Assembly: GCF_019801145.1 (NCBI RefSeq)
Contig: NZ_JAHVJQ010000001.1
Coordinates: 124,001-188,000, forward strand
Direction: 5' to 3'
Origin: Leisingera aquaemixtae
GTDB taxonomy: Bacteria; Pseudomonadota; Alphaproteobacteria; Rhodobacterales; Rhodobacteraceae
Length of the DNA: 64,000 bases
The position numbers were made by a program, and so were the translations under genes. The first letter of the stretch is position 1; every line of letters begins with the position of its first letter. This document shows positions 7,991-16,314 of this stretch, in pieces. Under the pieces are notes generated by a model. It searched no databases, was not told the origin of the DNA, and saw nothing but the letters and a program-made list of their open reading frames with translations.

Positions 7991-9175
7991 CTAGGTGCGG
8001 GCGACCATCAGCCGCGAGAGACCGTGGAAGTGGTAGGTGTTTGAGTATTCAGGCTCCGCCGCCAGTTTCAGCCCCGGGCAGCGGTCGAACAGGATCGGCA
8101 GGGCGATCTGCATTTCCAGCCGCGCCAGCGGCGCGCCGACGCAAAAATGCAGGCCGCCGCCGAAGCTTTTGTTCACCTTGGGCGGGCGTGTGGGGTCGAA
8201 CGTATCCGCATCGTCCAGCGCCGATGCGTCGCGGTTGGCGGCGCCCAGCAGCAAGGCCACCTGGTCACCGCGCTGGAAGGTGTGGCCGAACACCTCTGCC
8301 TCCTCGTAGGCGTAGCGGGTGAACAGATGAACCGGCGGGTCAAAACGCAGGATTTCCTCCACCAGCCGCTCGATCCCTTCCGGTGCCAGCCACTCCGGCT
8401 GCCAGCCCTGCTGCAGCATGGTCTTCACGCCGTTGCCCAGCGAATGCACCGTGGCCTCATGGCCGGCGTTCAGCAGCAGGATGCAGGTGCCGATCAGCTC
8501 GTCGGTGGAGAGTTTGTCGCCTTCTTCCTCGGCTGCGATCAGCCGGGTGATCAGATCGTCCCGCGGGTCGCTGCGGCGGCTGTCAATGTAGCCGCGCAGG
8601 AAGTCCGTGAACTCCTGGGCCGCCTGCGCTGCGGTGTGTTCTGTCGCCTCTGTGCGCGCGGCCTGATACATTGCCACGATCTTGTGCGACCAATCCACCA
8701 GATTGGCGCCCATCTCTTCCGGCACACCCAGCAGGCGGCAGATGGTCACGACCGGAACCTGGGTGCAATAGGCCTCCAGCAGGTCGAAGGGCCGGTCTGG
8801 AAAGGCGTCGATCAGCTGGTGGCACAAGTCCCTGATCCCCGGCTCCAGCGCCGCGATTCCGCGAGTAGTGAAAGCGTGCAGCACCAGGCGGCGCAGGCGG
8901 GTGTGCCGGGGCGGCTCGGCATCCAGCATCGAATGCGCCTCAACCGCCAGGAAGGGGGCCAGGTGGGCGGGGCCGGGCTTGCGCAGCTCTTCCGGCACCT
9001 CGCGGCCGAAGCGGCGGTCGCGCAGCAGCATGTGCACGGCGGAATGGCCAAAGGCAGCAACCATGCCGTAGTCCTGCCAGTGGTGCAGCTGGCCCTGTTC
9101 CCGGGCAGCGGCATAAAAGGAGTAGGGGTCCTGCACGAAGGCCGGATCGGTGGGGGATTGGTTTAAAATCTTCAT
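7991..9175 (-). CDS. cytochrome P450
   Basis: A 394-residue soluble haem-thiolate monooxygenase. The I-helix oxygen-binding motif NAGHEATVH (near residue 245), the K-helix ExxR (EEILRFDPP), and the haem loop FGGGLHFCVGAPLAR with the axial cysteine near residue 345 are all intact. Bacterial class I P450s need a ferredoxin and reductase; neither is adjacent, though fpr lies 6 kb away. ATG 9175 fits the family N terminus better than the upstream candidate at 9244. It is divergent from dctB with a 59-bp gap. The substrate cannot be inferred. Confidence 0.92.
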   Translation of the reverse strand: MKILNQSPTDPAFVQDPYSFYAAAREQGQLHHWQDYGMVAAFGHSAVHMLLRDRRFGREVPEELRKPGPAHLAPFLAVEAHSMLDAEPPRHTRLRRLVLHAFTTRGIAALEPGIRDLCHQLIDAFPDRPFDLLEAYCTQVPVVTICRLLGVPEEMGANLVDWSHKIVAMYQAARTEATEHTAAQAAQEFTDFLRGYIDSRRSDPRDDLITRLIAAEEEGDKLSTDELIGTCILLLNAGHEATVHSLGNGVKTMLQQGWQPEWLAPEGIERLVEEILRFDPPVHLFTRYAYEEAEVFGHTFQRGDQVALLLGAANRDASALDDADTFDPTRPPKVNKSFGGGLHFCVGAPLARLEMQIALPILFDRCPGLKLAAEPEYSNTYHFHGLSRLMVART

Positions 9176-9234
9176 ACACTGGTTTTTGCCGCTGCATCTG
9201 GTCAATGCAAGGGGCGCTTTGATAACGTGCCGCA

Positions 9235-10980
9235 ATGAAAACACAGAACCTTCTCCGCTGGAGCCTGCCCGCCGGGTTCCTTCTGGCCGTGGCGGCGCTG
9301 GCGCTCGCGGTCTGGTCCTACGGGTACCGGCAGGCGCTCAACGGCCTGGCAGAGCGCAGCGCGGCCGATTTGGCGCTGGCCTCTGACCGTGTCAGCACCC
9401 AGCTGCAGGTCTATCAGGAACTGGCGGTGCTGACCGCGGAGCACCCGGTGCTGGCGGATCTTTCAACCCCGGCGGCGCGGGCGGCGGCGGCGGAGCTGCT
9501 GCGCTCGGTCGCCGACAAGACCGCGGCGCTGGATGTGTTCTTTGCCGCCGCGGACGGCCGGGTGCTGGCCGCAGCCGAAGGGGTGACAGGCGCCAGCGTG
9601 GCGGCGGCGGATTATTTCGAGCGCGCCACGCAAGGCGCGTTGGGCACCGGCCACAGCGTGCTGCAGCCGGAGGGCAAGCGCGCCTATTTCTATGCGGCGC
9701 CGGCCTTTGCCCCCGATGGCGGGGTGCGCGGGGCGCTGGTGGTGGTGGCCGATGTCGGCGATGTGGAGCAGACCTGGCGCGGCTCGCTGCCCGCGGTGTT
9801 CTTTACCGATGAGGGCGGCGAGGTGTTCATTGCCAACCGCTCGGAGCTCTTGTTCTGGCGGCGCAGCGCCGAAGGGCAAACCCCAAGCGTGACGGACCGG
9901 GGCTATTTCGCGGGCCATGAGATCTGGCGCCTGGAGGGCAGCCCCTATCTGCCGGCCCGGGCGCTGCACCTGTCGGTCGGGCTGCCGGTCATCGGCATGA
10001 CCGGGGAGATCCTGGTGGATGTGGCCCCGGCGCGGCGGATTGCGGCGCTGCAGGCGGCGGCGCTGGCGGCGGTGTGCCTGGCCCTGGGCGCCATGCTGTT
10101 CATCGTGATGGAGCGCCGCCGCACCCTGGCGGAGGCCAACGCGGTGCTGGAAAGCCGGGTTGAGCAGCGCACCCGCGACCTGTCGGCGGCCAACACCCGG
10201 CTGCGCCGCGAGGTGCGGGAGCGGGAGGAGGCCGAAGCGGCGCTGAAACGGGCGCAGCAGGAGCTGGTGCAGGCGGGCAAGCTGTCGGCGCTGGGCCAGA
10301 TGTCGGCGGGGATCAGCCATGAGCTGAACCAGCCCCTGATGGCGATCCAGCAGTATGCCGAGAACGGCGCCGCCTTCCTGGAGCGCGGCAAGGCCGAGCG
10401 CACCGGCGAGAACCTGGGCCGGATTGCCGATATGGCGGCGCGGATGGCGCGGATCATCAAGAACCTGCGCGCCTTTGCCCGCAACGAGAGCGAGCCGATG
10501 GGGCAGGTGGATCTGGTGCAGGTGATCGACGCCGCGGTTGAGCTGACGGCGCCGCGGCTGAAGGCGGACCGCATCGACCTGCGCTGGAACCCGGCGGCCT
10601 GTGCCGGACCGGTCCATGCCTGGGGCGGCGAAGTGCGTCTGACGCAGGTCTTCGTGAACCTGATCAACAATGCCGCCGACGCGATGCAGGGGCAGGTGGA
10701 GAAGGTGATCTCGATTTCTGTCGACATTGGCCCGCGGCTGCAGGTGCGGGTGCAGGACAGCGGCCCCGGCATCAAGGAGCCGGAGAAGATGTTCGATCCG
10801 TTCTATTCCACCAAGGCGGTGGGCAGTTCCGAGGGCATGGGGCTGGGGCTGTCGATTTCATACGGGCTGGTGCAGAGCTTTGGCGGCAACATCCGCGGCG
10901 CCAACACCGGCGGCGGCGCCGTGTTCACGGTGGAGCTGGAGCCGTGGCGCGAAGGCGCCGAGAAGGGTGATGCCGCATGA
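9235..10980 (+). CDS. dctB: C4-dicarboxylate sensor histidine kinase DctB
   Basis: A 581-residue membrane kinase. A membrane segment at about 10-28, a periplasmic double-Cache-like sensor (about 30-265), a second segment (about 268-290), a coiled coil (295-345) and the kinase core follow. The phosphorylated His is about residue 362 (GISHELNQPL), with N box INNAADAM, G1 DSGPGI, F box FDPFYSTK and G2 GMGLGLSIS. It senses external C4-dicarboxylates and phosphorylates DctD, whose start overlaps its stop by 4 bp (ATGA). The pair lies upstream of dctPQM on the same strand and presumably controls it. Confidence 0.93.
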   Translation: MKTQNLLRWSLPAGFLLAVAALALAVWSYGYRQALNGLAERSAADLALASDRVSTQLQVYQELAVLTAEHPVLADLSTPAARAAAAELLRSVADKTAALDVFFAAADGRVLAAAEGVTGASVAAADYFERATQGALGTGHSVLQPEGKRAYFYAAPAFAPDGGVRGALVVVADVGDVEQTWRGSLPAVFFTDEGGEVFIANRSELLFWRRSAEGQTPSVTDRGYFAGHEIWRLEGSPYLPARALHLSVGLPVIGMTGEILVDVAPARRIAALQAAALAAVCLALGAMLFIVMERRRTLAEANAVLESRVEQRTRDLSAANTRLRREVREREEAEAALKRAQQELVQAGKLSALGQMSAGISHELNQPLMAIQQYAENGAAFLERGKAERTGENLGRIADMAARMARIIKNLRAFARNESEPMGQVDLVQVIDAAVELTAPRLKADRIDLRWNPAACAGPVHAWGGEVRLTQVFVNLINNAADAMQGQVEKVISISVDIGPRLQVRVQDSGPGIKEPEKMFDPFYSTKAVGSSEGMGLGLSISYGLVQSFGGNIRGANTGGGAVFTVELEPWREGAEKGDAA

Positions 10981-12206
10981 CCCGCAAGGTGCTTTTGGTG
11001 GACGACGACGCGGCGGTGCGCGAGGCGCTGTCGCAGACGCTGGAGCTGAACGACCTGGACGTGGTCGCCTGCGGGTCCTTTGTGGCGGCAAAGGACCATA
11101 TCAGGCCCGCCTTCGACGGCATCATCGTTTCGGACATCCGGATGCCGGGCCGGGACGGGTTCCACCTGCTGGACTATGCCCGCAGCATGGATGAGGAATT
11201 GCCGGTGGTGCTGCTGACAGGCGAGGGCGACATTCCGATGGCGGTCAAGGCGATGTCGCAAGGCGCCTTTGACTTTCTGGAGAAGCCCTGCGCTGCGGCC
11301 GACTTCCTGCCGGTGCTGGAGCGCGCCCTGAAGACCCGAGCGCTGGTGCTGGAAAACCGGCGGCTGAAACACCAGCTGGAAACCGGCGACCCGGCGGCGC
11401 GGCTCTTGTTCGGGACCTCGCCGCAGGCCAAGGAAATGCGCCAGCGGGTGCGGGCGGTGGCGCCGACAGGGGCAGAGGTGCTGGTCACCGGGGCGCCGGG
11501 CAGCGGCATTTCCAAGGTTGCGGAAGTCATCCACCTGATGTCGCCCGCGGGCCAGGGGCCGTTTGTGAAACACCCCGCGGCCGGGCTGGCGGCAGAGACG
11601 GTGGCGGAGCTGTGCCAGGAGGCGGCGGGCGGCTCATTGTTCCTGGACGAGGTGCAGGCGCTGCCGGAGGCGGCGCAATACGCGCTGCTGGCGCAGCTGG
11701 AGCAGGGCGGCGGGGTGCGGATCATCGCGGGCTCCAGCGCTGATCTGGCAGGCAAGGCGGAAGCGGGCGGGTTCAGTGCCGACCTGTTCTACCGGCTGGA
11801 CGTGATGCGGGTGCGGATTCCGTCGCTGGCGGAGCGGCCGGGCGACATTCCGGTGCTGTTCCGGCATTACGTGGCACAGGCGGCAGAGCAGGCGGGGATC
11901 GAGGCGCCGGAGATTTCGCAGGACCATCTGGCGGCGCTGATGGCGCAGGACTGGCCGGGCAATGCGCGCTCTTTGATGTCGGCGGCGATGCGGTTTGTGC
12001 TGGGGATGCCGGAGGAAGCGGCTGCTGCGGCCGGGCTGGGGCTGGCAGAGCAGATGGCGCAGGTGGAGCGCTCCCTGCTGATTGCCGCATTGGGGCGGGC
12101 AAACGGGCGCGCGGCTGCGGCCGCGGAAGCCCTGAAGCTGCCGCGCAAGACGTTCTATGACAAGCTGGCCCGCTATGGCATCCGGCCCGAGGATTACCGC
12201 CGCTGA
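10977..12206 (+). CDS. dctD: DctD-type response regulator with a reduced AAA+ domain
   Basis: A 409-residue NtrC-family regulator. The receiver (1-120) has the acidic triad DDD and phosphoacceptor D53 (VSDIRMPG). The central AAA+ domain (about 140-310) is degenerate: Walker A reads GAPGSGIS, without the lysine, and the stretch that should hold the GAFTGA sigma-54 loop is missing (the sequence goes from FVKHPAAGLAAETVAEL straight to Walker B GGSLFLDEVQALP). The DLFYRLDVMRVRIPSL region and the C-terminal Fis helix-turn-helix (370-409, KLPRKTFYDKLARYGI) are kept. It should bind DNA in response to DctB but is unlikely to remodel sigma-54 polymerase. Rhodobacter capsulatus NtrC is a known precedent. 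Confidence 0.9.
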   Translation: MTRKVLLVDDDAAVREALSQTLELNDLDVVACGSFVAAKDHIRPAFDGIIVSDIRMPGRDGFHLLDYARSMDEELPVVLLTGEGDIPMAVKAMSQGAFDFLEKPCAAADFLPVLERALKTRALVLENRRLKHQLETGDPAARLLFGTSPQAKEMRQRVRAVAPTGAEVLVTGAPGSGISKVAEVIHLMSPAGQGPFVKHPAAGLAAETVAELCQEAAGGSLFLDEVQALPEAAQYALLAQLEQGGGVRIIAGSSADLAGKAEAGGFSADLFYRLDVMRVRIPSLAERPGDIPVLFRHYVAQAAEQAGIEAPEISQDHLAALMAQDWPGNARSLMSAAMRFVLGMPEEAAAAAGLGLAEQMAQVERSLLIAALGRANGRAAAAAEALKLPRKTFYDKLARYGIRPEDYRR

Positions 12207-12690
12207 GGGCGCCGGGCTTGGAGCCTTGCGGTGCGTCTTATCCGGCGTCTTTGCCGGGGTATTTATGGAGGCGGCGCCGCCGAGAAGCCCCATTGGGGCC
12301 ATGGGCGGAGGGAGGACGGGGGTCGCAAGCCCCCGTGTCCGCTGAAGCCTTCGTGCGGGACGCCCCTGCACCCAATGAGGAGGTGGTCTCGGGGGCCCTG
12401 TGATCTCCTGTTGGTGCGGGGTGTCAGTCCGCACCGGTGTCGCGACGGGATTGAGTATCGCAAGCCCGGGTTAAGGAGCGGCAAGCGGTGCGTACGGCGG
12501 GGGCGCAACACCCTGGCAAATGCCGAAGCATGGGGGCTTGGATGCGCGCATTTTTGGGCCGTGCCGCGCAGTGGCACGGCCCGCGCCCGACCTCCCTCGG
12601 GGGGCGCTTCGCACCCGCCCGAGGCCGGTCGCGGGCCTGATGTTGCAGACAGGCCGCCCTTTGATTCCCCTATTGATTTTGTCGGGCGCT
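12207..12690. other. non-coding, hairpin-rich dctD-dctP spacer
   Basis: No frame here has the codon pattern of a gene. Several inverted repeats are seen: ACGGGGG/CCCCCGT (12316-12336), GGTGCGG/CCGCACC (12413-12435), and GGGCCGTGCC/GGCACGGCCC (12556-12582). The last is followed by a long imperfect palindrome built from CCCGCGCCCGACCT and its counterpart (12580-12640). None has a T-tract, so they are not ordinary terminators. CGGGGTATTT at 12255 resembles a fragment of family A. Confidence 0.55.
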
Positions 12691-12694
12691 AACA

Positions 12695-12716
12695 TTTGTG
12701 CGGTTTTCCGCACAAA
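12695..12716. promoter_or_regulatory. palindrome 1, likely DctD operator
   Basis: TTTGTGCGG-TTTT-CCGCACAAA, a perfect 9-bp inverted repeat about 230 bp upstream of dctP. Its core is repeated twice more before dctP. Confidence 0.65.
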
Positions 12717-12728
12717 GCCCGGAACGCC

Positions 12729-12748
12729 CTGTGCGGGATTTCGCACAG
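12729..12748. promoter_or_regulatory. palindrome 2, likely DctD operator
   Basis: CTGTGCG-GGATTT-CGCACAG. Its centre is 33 bp, about three helical turns, from the centre of palindrome 1, so two bound dimers would lie on the same face of the DNA. Confidence 0.6.
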
Positions 12749-12843
12749 CTTTCGGAAGGCGCAGCCCGGATGTCTTTGGGCCGGTTCGTAAGCCTATGCA
12801 AAGCAGTGGAAAATTCAGGCCGCGCGTGATTCCCGAATCAAGT

Positions 12844-12863
12844 GTTGAGCGGTTTTCCGCAAC
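12844..12863. promoter_or_regulatory. palindrome 3, weaker DctD-like site near dctP
   Basis: GTTGAGCGG-TTTT-CCGCAAC keeps the GCGGTTTTCCGC core of palindrome 1. It is about 90 bp upstream of the dctP start and could overlap the promoter. No sigma-54 promoter (TGGCAC-N5-TTGC) is visible between it and dctP. Confidence 0.5.
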
Positions 12864-12944
12864 TTGGGATGCTCTGAGCGGGCCTCAGCCATGCGCTGAG
12901 CGCAACATCGGATTTACAGACGATTTTTCTGGGAGGAAAAAACC

Positions 12945-13946
12945 ATGAAATTCCTGACCACTGCCGCAACCGCACTGGCACTGGCTGTTACCGCAGGCGC
13001 AGCTTCTGCCGCCTGCGACGACGGTGAGATCGTGGTGAAGTTCAGCCACGTCACCAACACTGACAAGCACCCCAAGGGGATTGCTGCCGCGCTGCTGGAA
13101 AAGCGCGTGAACGAGGAAATGAACGGCACCATGTGCATGGAGGTCTACCCGAACTCCACGCTTTACAATGACAACAAGGTGCTGGAGGCGATGCTGCAGG
13201 GCGACGTGCAGCTAGCCGCGCCGAGCCTCTCGAAATTCGAGAAGTTCACCAAACAGTTCCGCCTGTTCGACTTGCCGTTCATGTTCAAGAGCATCGAAGC
13301 CGTGGATGCGTTCCAGGGCTCCGAGACCGGCCAGGAGATGCTGAACTCGATGCAGCGCCGCGGCCTGCAGGGCCTGGCCTACTGGCACAACGGCATGAAA
13401 CAGATGTCCGCCAACAAGCCGCTGGTGGCACCGGAAGACGCCAACGGGCTGAAGTTCCGCGTGCAATCCTCCGACGTGCTAGTGGCGCAGATGGAAGCGA
13501 TCGGCGGCTCGCCCCAGAAGATGGCGTTCTCGGAAGTTTACGGCGCGCTGCAGCAGGGTGTTGTCGACGGTCAGGAAAACACCTGGTCCAACATCTACGG
13601 CAAGAAGTTCTTTGAGGTGCAGGACGGCATCACCGAGACCAACCACGGCGCGCTGGATTACCTGGTGGTGACCTCCGTCGACTGGCTGGACAGCCTGGAG
13701 CCGGCAGTGCGCGACCAGTTCCTGACCATCCTCAATGAGGTGACCGCCACCCGGAACGCCGAATCCGCCAAGGTGAACGGCGAGGCCAAGCAGGCGATCA
13801 TCGACGCCGGCGGCGTGGTGCGCGAGCTGACGCCTGAGCAGCGCGCGGCCTGGGTCGAGGCGATGAAGCCGGTCTGGGAGAAATTTGCAGGCGACGTCGG
13901 CCAGGAGAAGATCGACGCCGCGCAAGCCATCAACGCAGGCCTTTAA
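12945..13946 (+). CDS. dctP: TRAP C4-dicarboxylate solute-binding protein
   Basis: A 333-residue periplasmic binding protein. A signal peptide (about residues 1-23, cut after AGAASA) precedes the DctP fold, with the conserved carboxylate-binding arginine in GLKFRVQSSDV and the GVVDGQENTWSNIYG motif. It captures succinate, fumarate or malate and hands it to DctQM. ATG 12945 follows GGGAGGAAAAAACC. First gene of dctPQM, downstream of the three palindromes. Substrate class rests on the DctBD neighbours as well as the sequence. Confidence 0.93.
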   Translation: MKFLTTAATALALAVTAGAASAACDDGEIVVKFSHVTNTDKHPKGIAAALLEKRVNEEMNGTMCMEVYPNSTLYNDNKVLEAMLQGDVQLAAPSLSKFEKFTKQFRLFDLPFMFKSIEAVDAFQGSETGQEMLNSMQRRGLQGLAYWHNGMKQMSANKPLVAPEDANGLKFRVQSSDVLVAQMEAIGGSPQKMAFSEVYGALQQGVVDGQENTWSNIYGKKFFEVQDGITETNHGALDYLVVTSVDWLDSLEPAVRDQFLTILNEVTATRNAESAKVNGEAKQAIIDAGGVVRELTPEQRAAWVEAMKPVWEKFAGDVGQEKIDAAQAINAGL

Positions 13947-14048
13947 TCCGGGCCTTTCCGGGGTGCCCGTGCCGGCGCCCCGTTCCCGCAGGCGGCGCGG
14001 GGATCCGCCGCCTGCACCCCTACTTTCCGCAAAACTTGGGAGGCAGCC

Positions 14049-14726
14049 ATGGCGGGGTCCAGAACCGGCCCGAGCGGGCTTATCAATTCACTCGAAGAAA
14101 CCCTTATCGCGCTCCTCCTGGGGCTGATGACGGCGATAACATTTGCCAATGTGATCGCGCGCTTCGTGTTCAATTCCAACATTCTGTGGGCGCTGGAACT
14201 GACCGTGTTCCTGTTTGCCTGGCTGGTGCTCCTGGGCGCGTCTTATGCCGTTAAGGTCCACGCGCATCTGGGCGTTGATGCCATCGTCAACATGCTGGCG
14301 CCTGGCGCGCGCCGCGCCGTCGGGCTGTTTGCCGCCGGCTGCTGCATCGTGTTTTCGCTGCTCCTGCTGAAGGGCGCTTACGACTACTGGGCGGTGTTTG
14401 CCGACCTGCCGCCCACTTCAGGCCGCTGGTTCCCGACCGGGCTCGACTTCAAGGCACGCTCGCAAAGCTTCTATGAGGTGCAGGACGTGCCGATGGTGGG
14501 GATCTTCAAGTTCCTCGAAGAGATGATCAACTACGGCGATTCCTACGAGAAACTGCCGAAGGTGGTGCCGTATGTGGTGCTGCCGGTGTCGATGCTGCTT
14601 CTGGTGTTCCGCTTCACCCAGGCGGCGTTCCAGATTGCCCGCGGCGATGCCGACCGGCTGGTCGCGAGCCATGAGGTCGAAGATGAAATTGCAGAAGTGC
14701 AGGCGCAGCGCGGGGAGCATGACTGA
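14049..14726 (+). CDS. dctQ: TRAP transporter small membrane subunit
   Basis: A 225-residue protein with four predicted membrane helices (about 17-38, 48-70, 88-110, 170-192) and the DctQ motif VIARFVFNSNILWALELTV. An acidic tail ends in HD. It forms the membrane complex with DctM. It begins 102 bp after dctP, a gap in which a partial terminator or processing site could set the DctP excess; a GC hairpin-like stretch is present but without a T-run. Its stop overlaps the dctM start (TGATG). Confidence 0.92.
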   Translation: MAGSRTGPSGLINSLEETLIALLLGLMTAITFANVIARFVFNSNILWALELTVFLFAWLVLLGASYAVKVHAHLGVDAIVNMLAPGARRAVGLFAAGCCIVFSLLLLKGAYDYWAVFADLPPTSGRWFPTGLDFKARSQSFYEVQDVPMVGIFKFLEEMINYGDSYEKLPKVVPYVVLPVSMLLLVFRFTQAAFQIARGDADRLVASHEVEDEIAEVQAQRGEHD

Positions 14727-16102
14727 TGGAAGTGGTAATCCTCTTTGCGATGGTGATCGGCCTGTTGCTGATCGGGGTGCCGATTGCGGTGTCCCTGGGC
14801 CTCAGCTCCACCATCTTTCTGCTGATCTATTCCGACAGCTCGCTGGCGAGTGTCGCAGGCACGCTGTTTGAAGCCTTTGAAGGGCATTTCACACTGCTGG
14901 CGATCCCGTTCTTCATCCTGGCCTCCAGCTTCATGACGACGGGCGGCGTGGCGCGGCGGATCATCCGCTTCTCCATCGCCTGTGTCGGGCACCTGCCGGG
15001 CGGGCTGGCGATTGCGGGCGTGTTTGCCTGCATGCTGTTTGCCGCGCTGTCCGGCTCCTCGCCCGCCACCGTTGTGGCGATCGGCTCCATCGTGATCGCG
15101 GGCATGCGGCAGGTGGGCTACACCAAGGAGTTTGCGGCGGGCGTGATCTGCAATGCAGGCACCCTGGGCATCCTGATCCCGCCGTCGATCGTGATGGTGG
15201 TCTATGCGGCCGCGGTTGAGGTCTCGGTGGGCCGGATGTTCCTGGCCGGTGTCATTCCGGGGCTTCTGGCCGGCCTTCTGCTGATGGTCACCATCTACGT
15301 GATGGCCAAGGTCAAGAACCTGCCTAAGGGCGACTGGAAGGGCTGGGGCGAGATCATCACCTCTGGCCGCGAGGCCGGCTGGGGGCTGTTCCTGATCGTG
15401 ATCATCCTGGGCGGCATCTATGGCGGCATCTTCACCCCGACTGAAGCGGCGGCGGTGGCGGCGGTCTATGCCTTCCTGATTGCGAGCTTTGTCTACAAGG
15501 ACATGGGTCCGCTGTCGAACGGCGAGGGCGAGGCCAAGACGCCGCTGATCAAGAAGCCCTATGCGCTGGTGACGGCGTTCTTCCACAGCGACACCAAGCA
15601 CACGCTGTTCGAGGCGGGCAAGCTGACCGTGACCCTGCTGTTCGTGATCGCCAACGCGCTGATCCTGAAGCATGTGCTGACGGATGAGCAGGTGCCGCAG
15701 CATATCGCCAACGCGATGCTGTCGGCGGGCTTCGGTCCCATCATGTTCCTGGTGGTGGTGAACGTGATCCTGCTGATCGGCGGCCAGTTCATGGAGCCCT
15801 CGGGCCTGCTGGTCATCGTGGCGCCGCTGGTGTTCCCGATCGCCATCGAGCTGGGCATCGACCCGATCCACCTGGGCATCATCATGGTGGTGAATATGGA
15901 AATCGGCATGATCACCCCGCCGGTGGGCCTGAACCTGTTCGTGACCTCAGGCGTGGCGGGGATGCCGATGATGGGGGTGGTGCGGGCCGCACTTCCGTTC
16001 CTGGCGGTGCTGTTCGTGTTCCTGATCCTGATCACCTACGTGCCCTGGCTGTCCACCGTGCTGCCAAACGCGGTGATGGGGCCGGAGATCATAACGAACT
16101 AG
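14726..16102 (+). CDS. dctM: TRAP transporter large membrane subunit
   Basis: A 458-residue, 12-helix permease of the DctM/ion-transporter superfamily, the sodium-coupled channel for C4-dicarboxylates. Typical sequences are the N-terminal GVPIAVSLGLSS, the ALSGSSPATVVAIGS re-entrant loop, LGILIPPSI, and the second loop MITPPVGLNLFV. Start ATG 14726 overlaps the dctQ stop by one base. A strong terminator follows 19 bp downstream and closes the operon. Confidence 0.94.
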   Translation: MEVVILFAMVIGLLLIGVPIAVSLGLSSTIFLLIYSDSSLASVAGTLFEAFEGHFTLLAIPFFILASSFMTTGGVARRIIRFSIACVGHLPGGLAIAGVFACMLFAALSGSSPATVVAIGSIVIAGMRQVGYTKEFAAGVICNAGTLGILIPPSIVMVVYAAAVEVSVGRMFLAGVIPGLLAGLLLMVTIYVMAKVKNLPKGDWKGWGEIITSGREAGWGLFLIVIILGGIYGGIFTPTEAAAVAAVYAFLIASFVYKDMGPLSNGEGEAKTPLIKKPYALVTAFFHSDTKHTLFEAGKLTVTLLFVIANALILKHVLTDEQVPQHIANAMLSAGFGPIMFLVVVNVILLIGGQFMEPSGLLVIVAPLVFPIAIELGIDPIHLGIIMVVNMEIGMITPPVGLNLFVTSGVAGMPMMGVVRAALPFLAVLFVFLILITYVPWLSTVLPNAVMGPEIITN

Positions 16103-16111
16103 GCGGTCTGC

Positions 16112-16155
16112 TAAAAAAAGAAACGCCCCGGGAAACCGGGGCGTTTCTTTTTCAG
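16112..16155. terminator. bidirectional terminator after dctM
   Basis: AAACGCCCCGG (16121-16131) pairs perfectly with 16136-16146 around a GAAA loop. It is flanked by an A-run on the left and CTTTTT on the right, so it can work in both directions. Confidence 0.9.
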
Positions 16156-16189
16156 GGCTGGGGCGCTGCCCCGCAGGTTTGATTGTCAG

Positions 16190-16251
16190 AGGGGCGCTGC
16201 CCCTCTTGGCCCTTGGCCAATTCACCCCGGAGTACTTTGGGAAAGGTGAAA
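16190..16251 (+). repeat. dispersed intergenic element, family A copy 2
   Basis: AGGGGC-GCT-GCCCCT, then TTGGCC-CTT-GGCCAA, then TTCACCCCGGAGTACTTTGG and GAAAGGTGAAA: the same three parts in the same order as at 7909-7974. A further GGGGC-GCT-GCCCC hairpin lies just upstream (16160-16172). Confidence 0.7.
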
Positions 16252-16261
16252 GCTGCCCGGG

Positions 16262-16294
16262 CTTCATCTTTCCGGAAAATACTCAAATCCGGGG
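16262..16294 (-). repeat. dispersed intergenic element, family A copy 3 (tail only)
   Basis: Read on the minus strand this is CCCCGGATTTGAGTATTTTC followed by CGGAAAGATGAAG, the tail part of family A, facing copy 2. Confidence 0.5.
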
Positions 16295-16314
16295 CCCGCG
16301 CCGCAGGGTGCCGG

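Noticed and set aside
12750-12944. Sigma-54 promoter before dctP
   Set aside because: No TGGCAC-N5-TTGC-like pair with correct spacing was seen, despite the NtrC-type regulator nearby.
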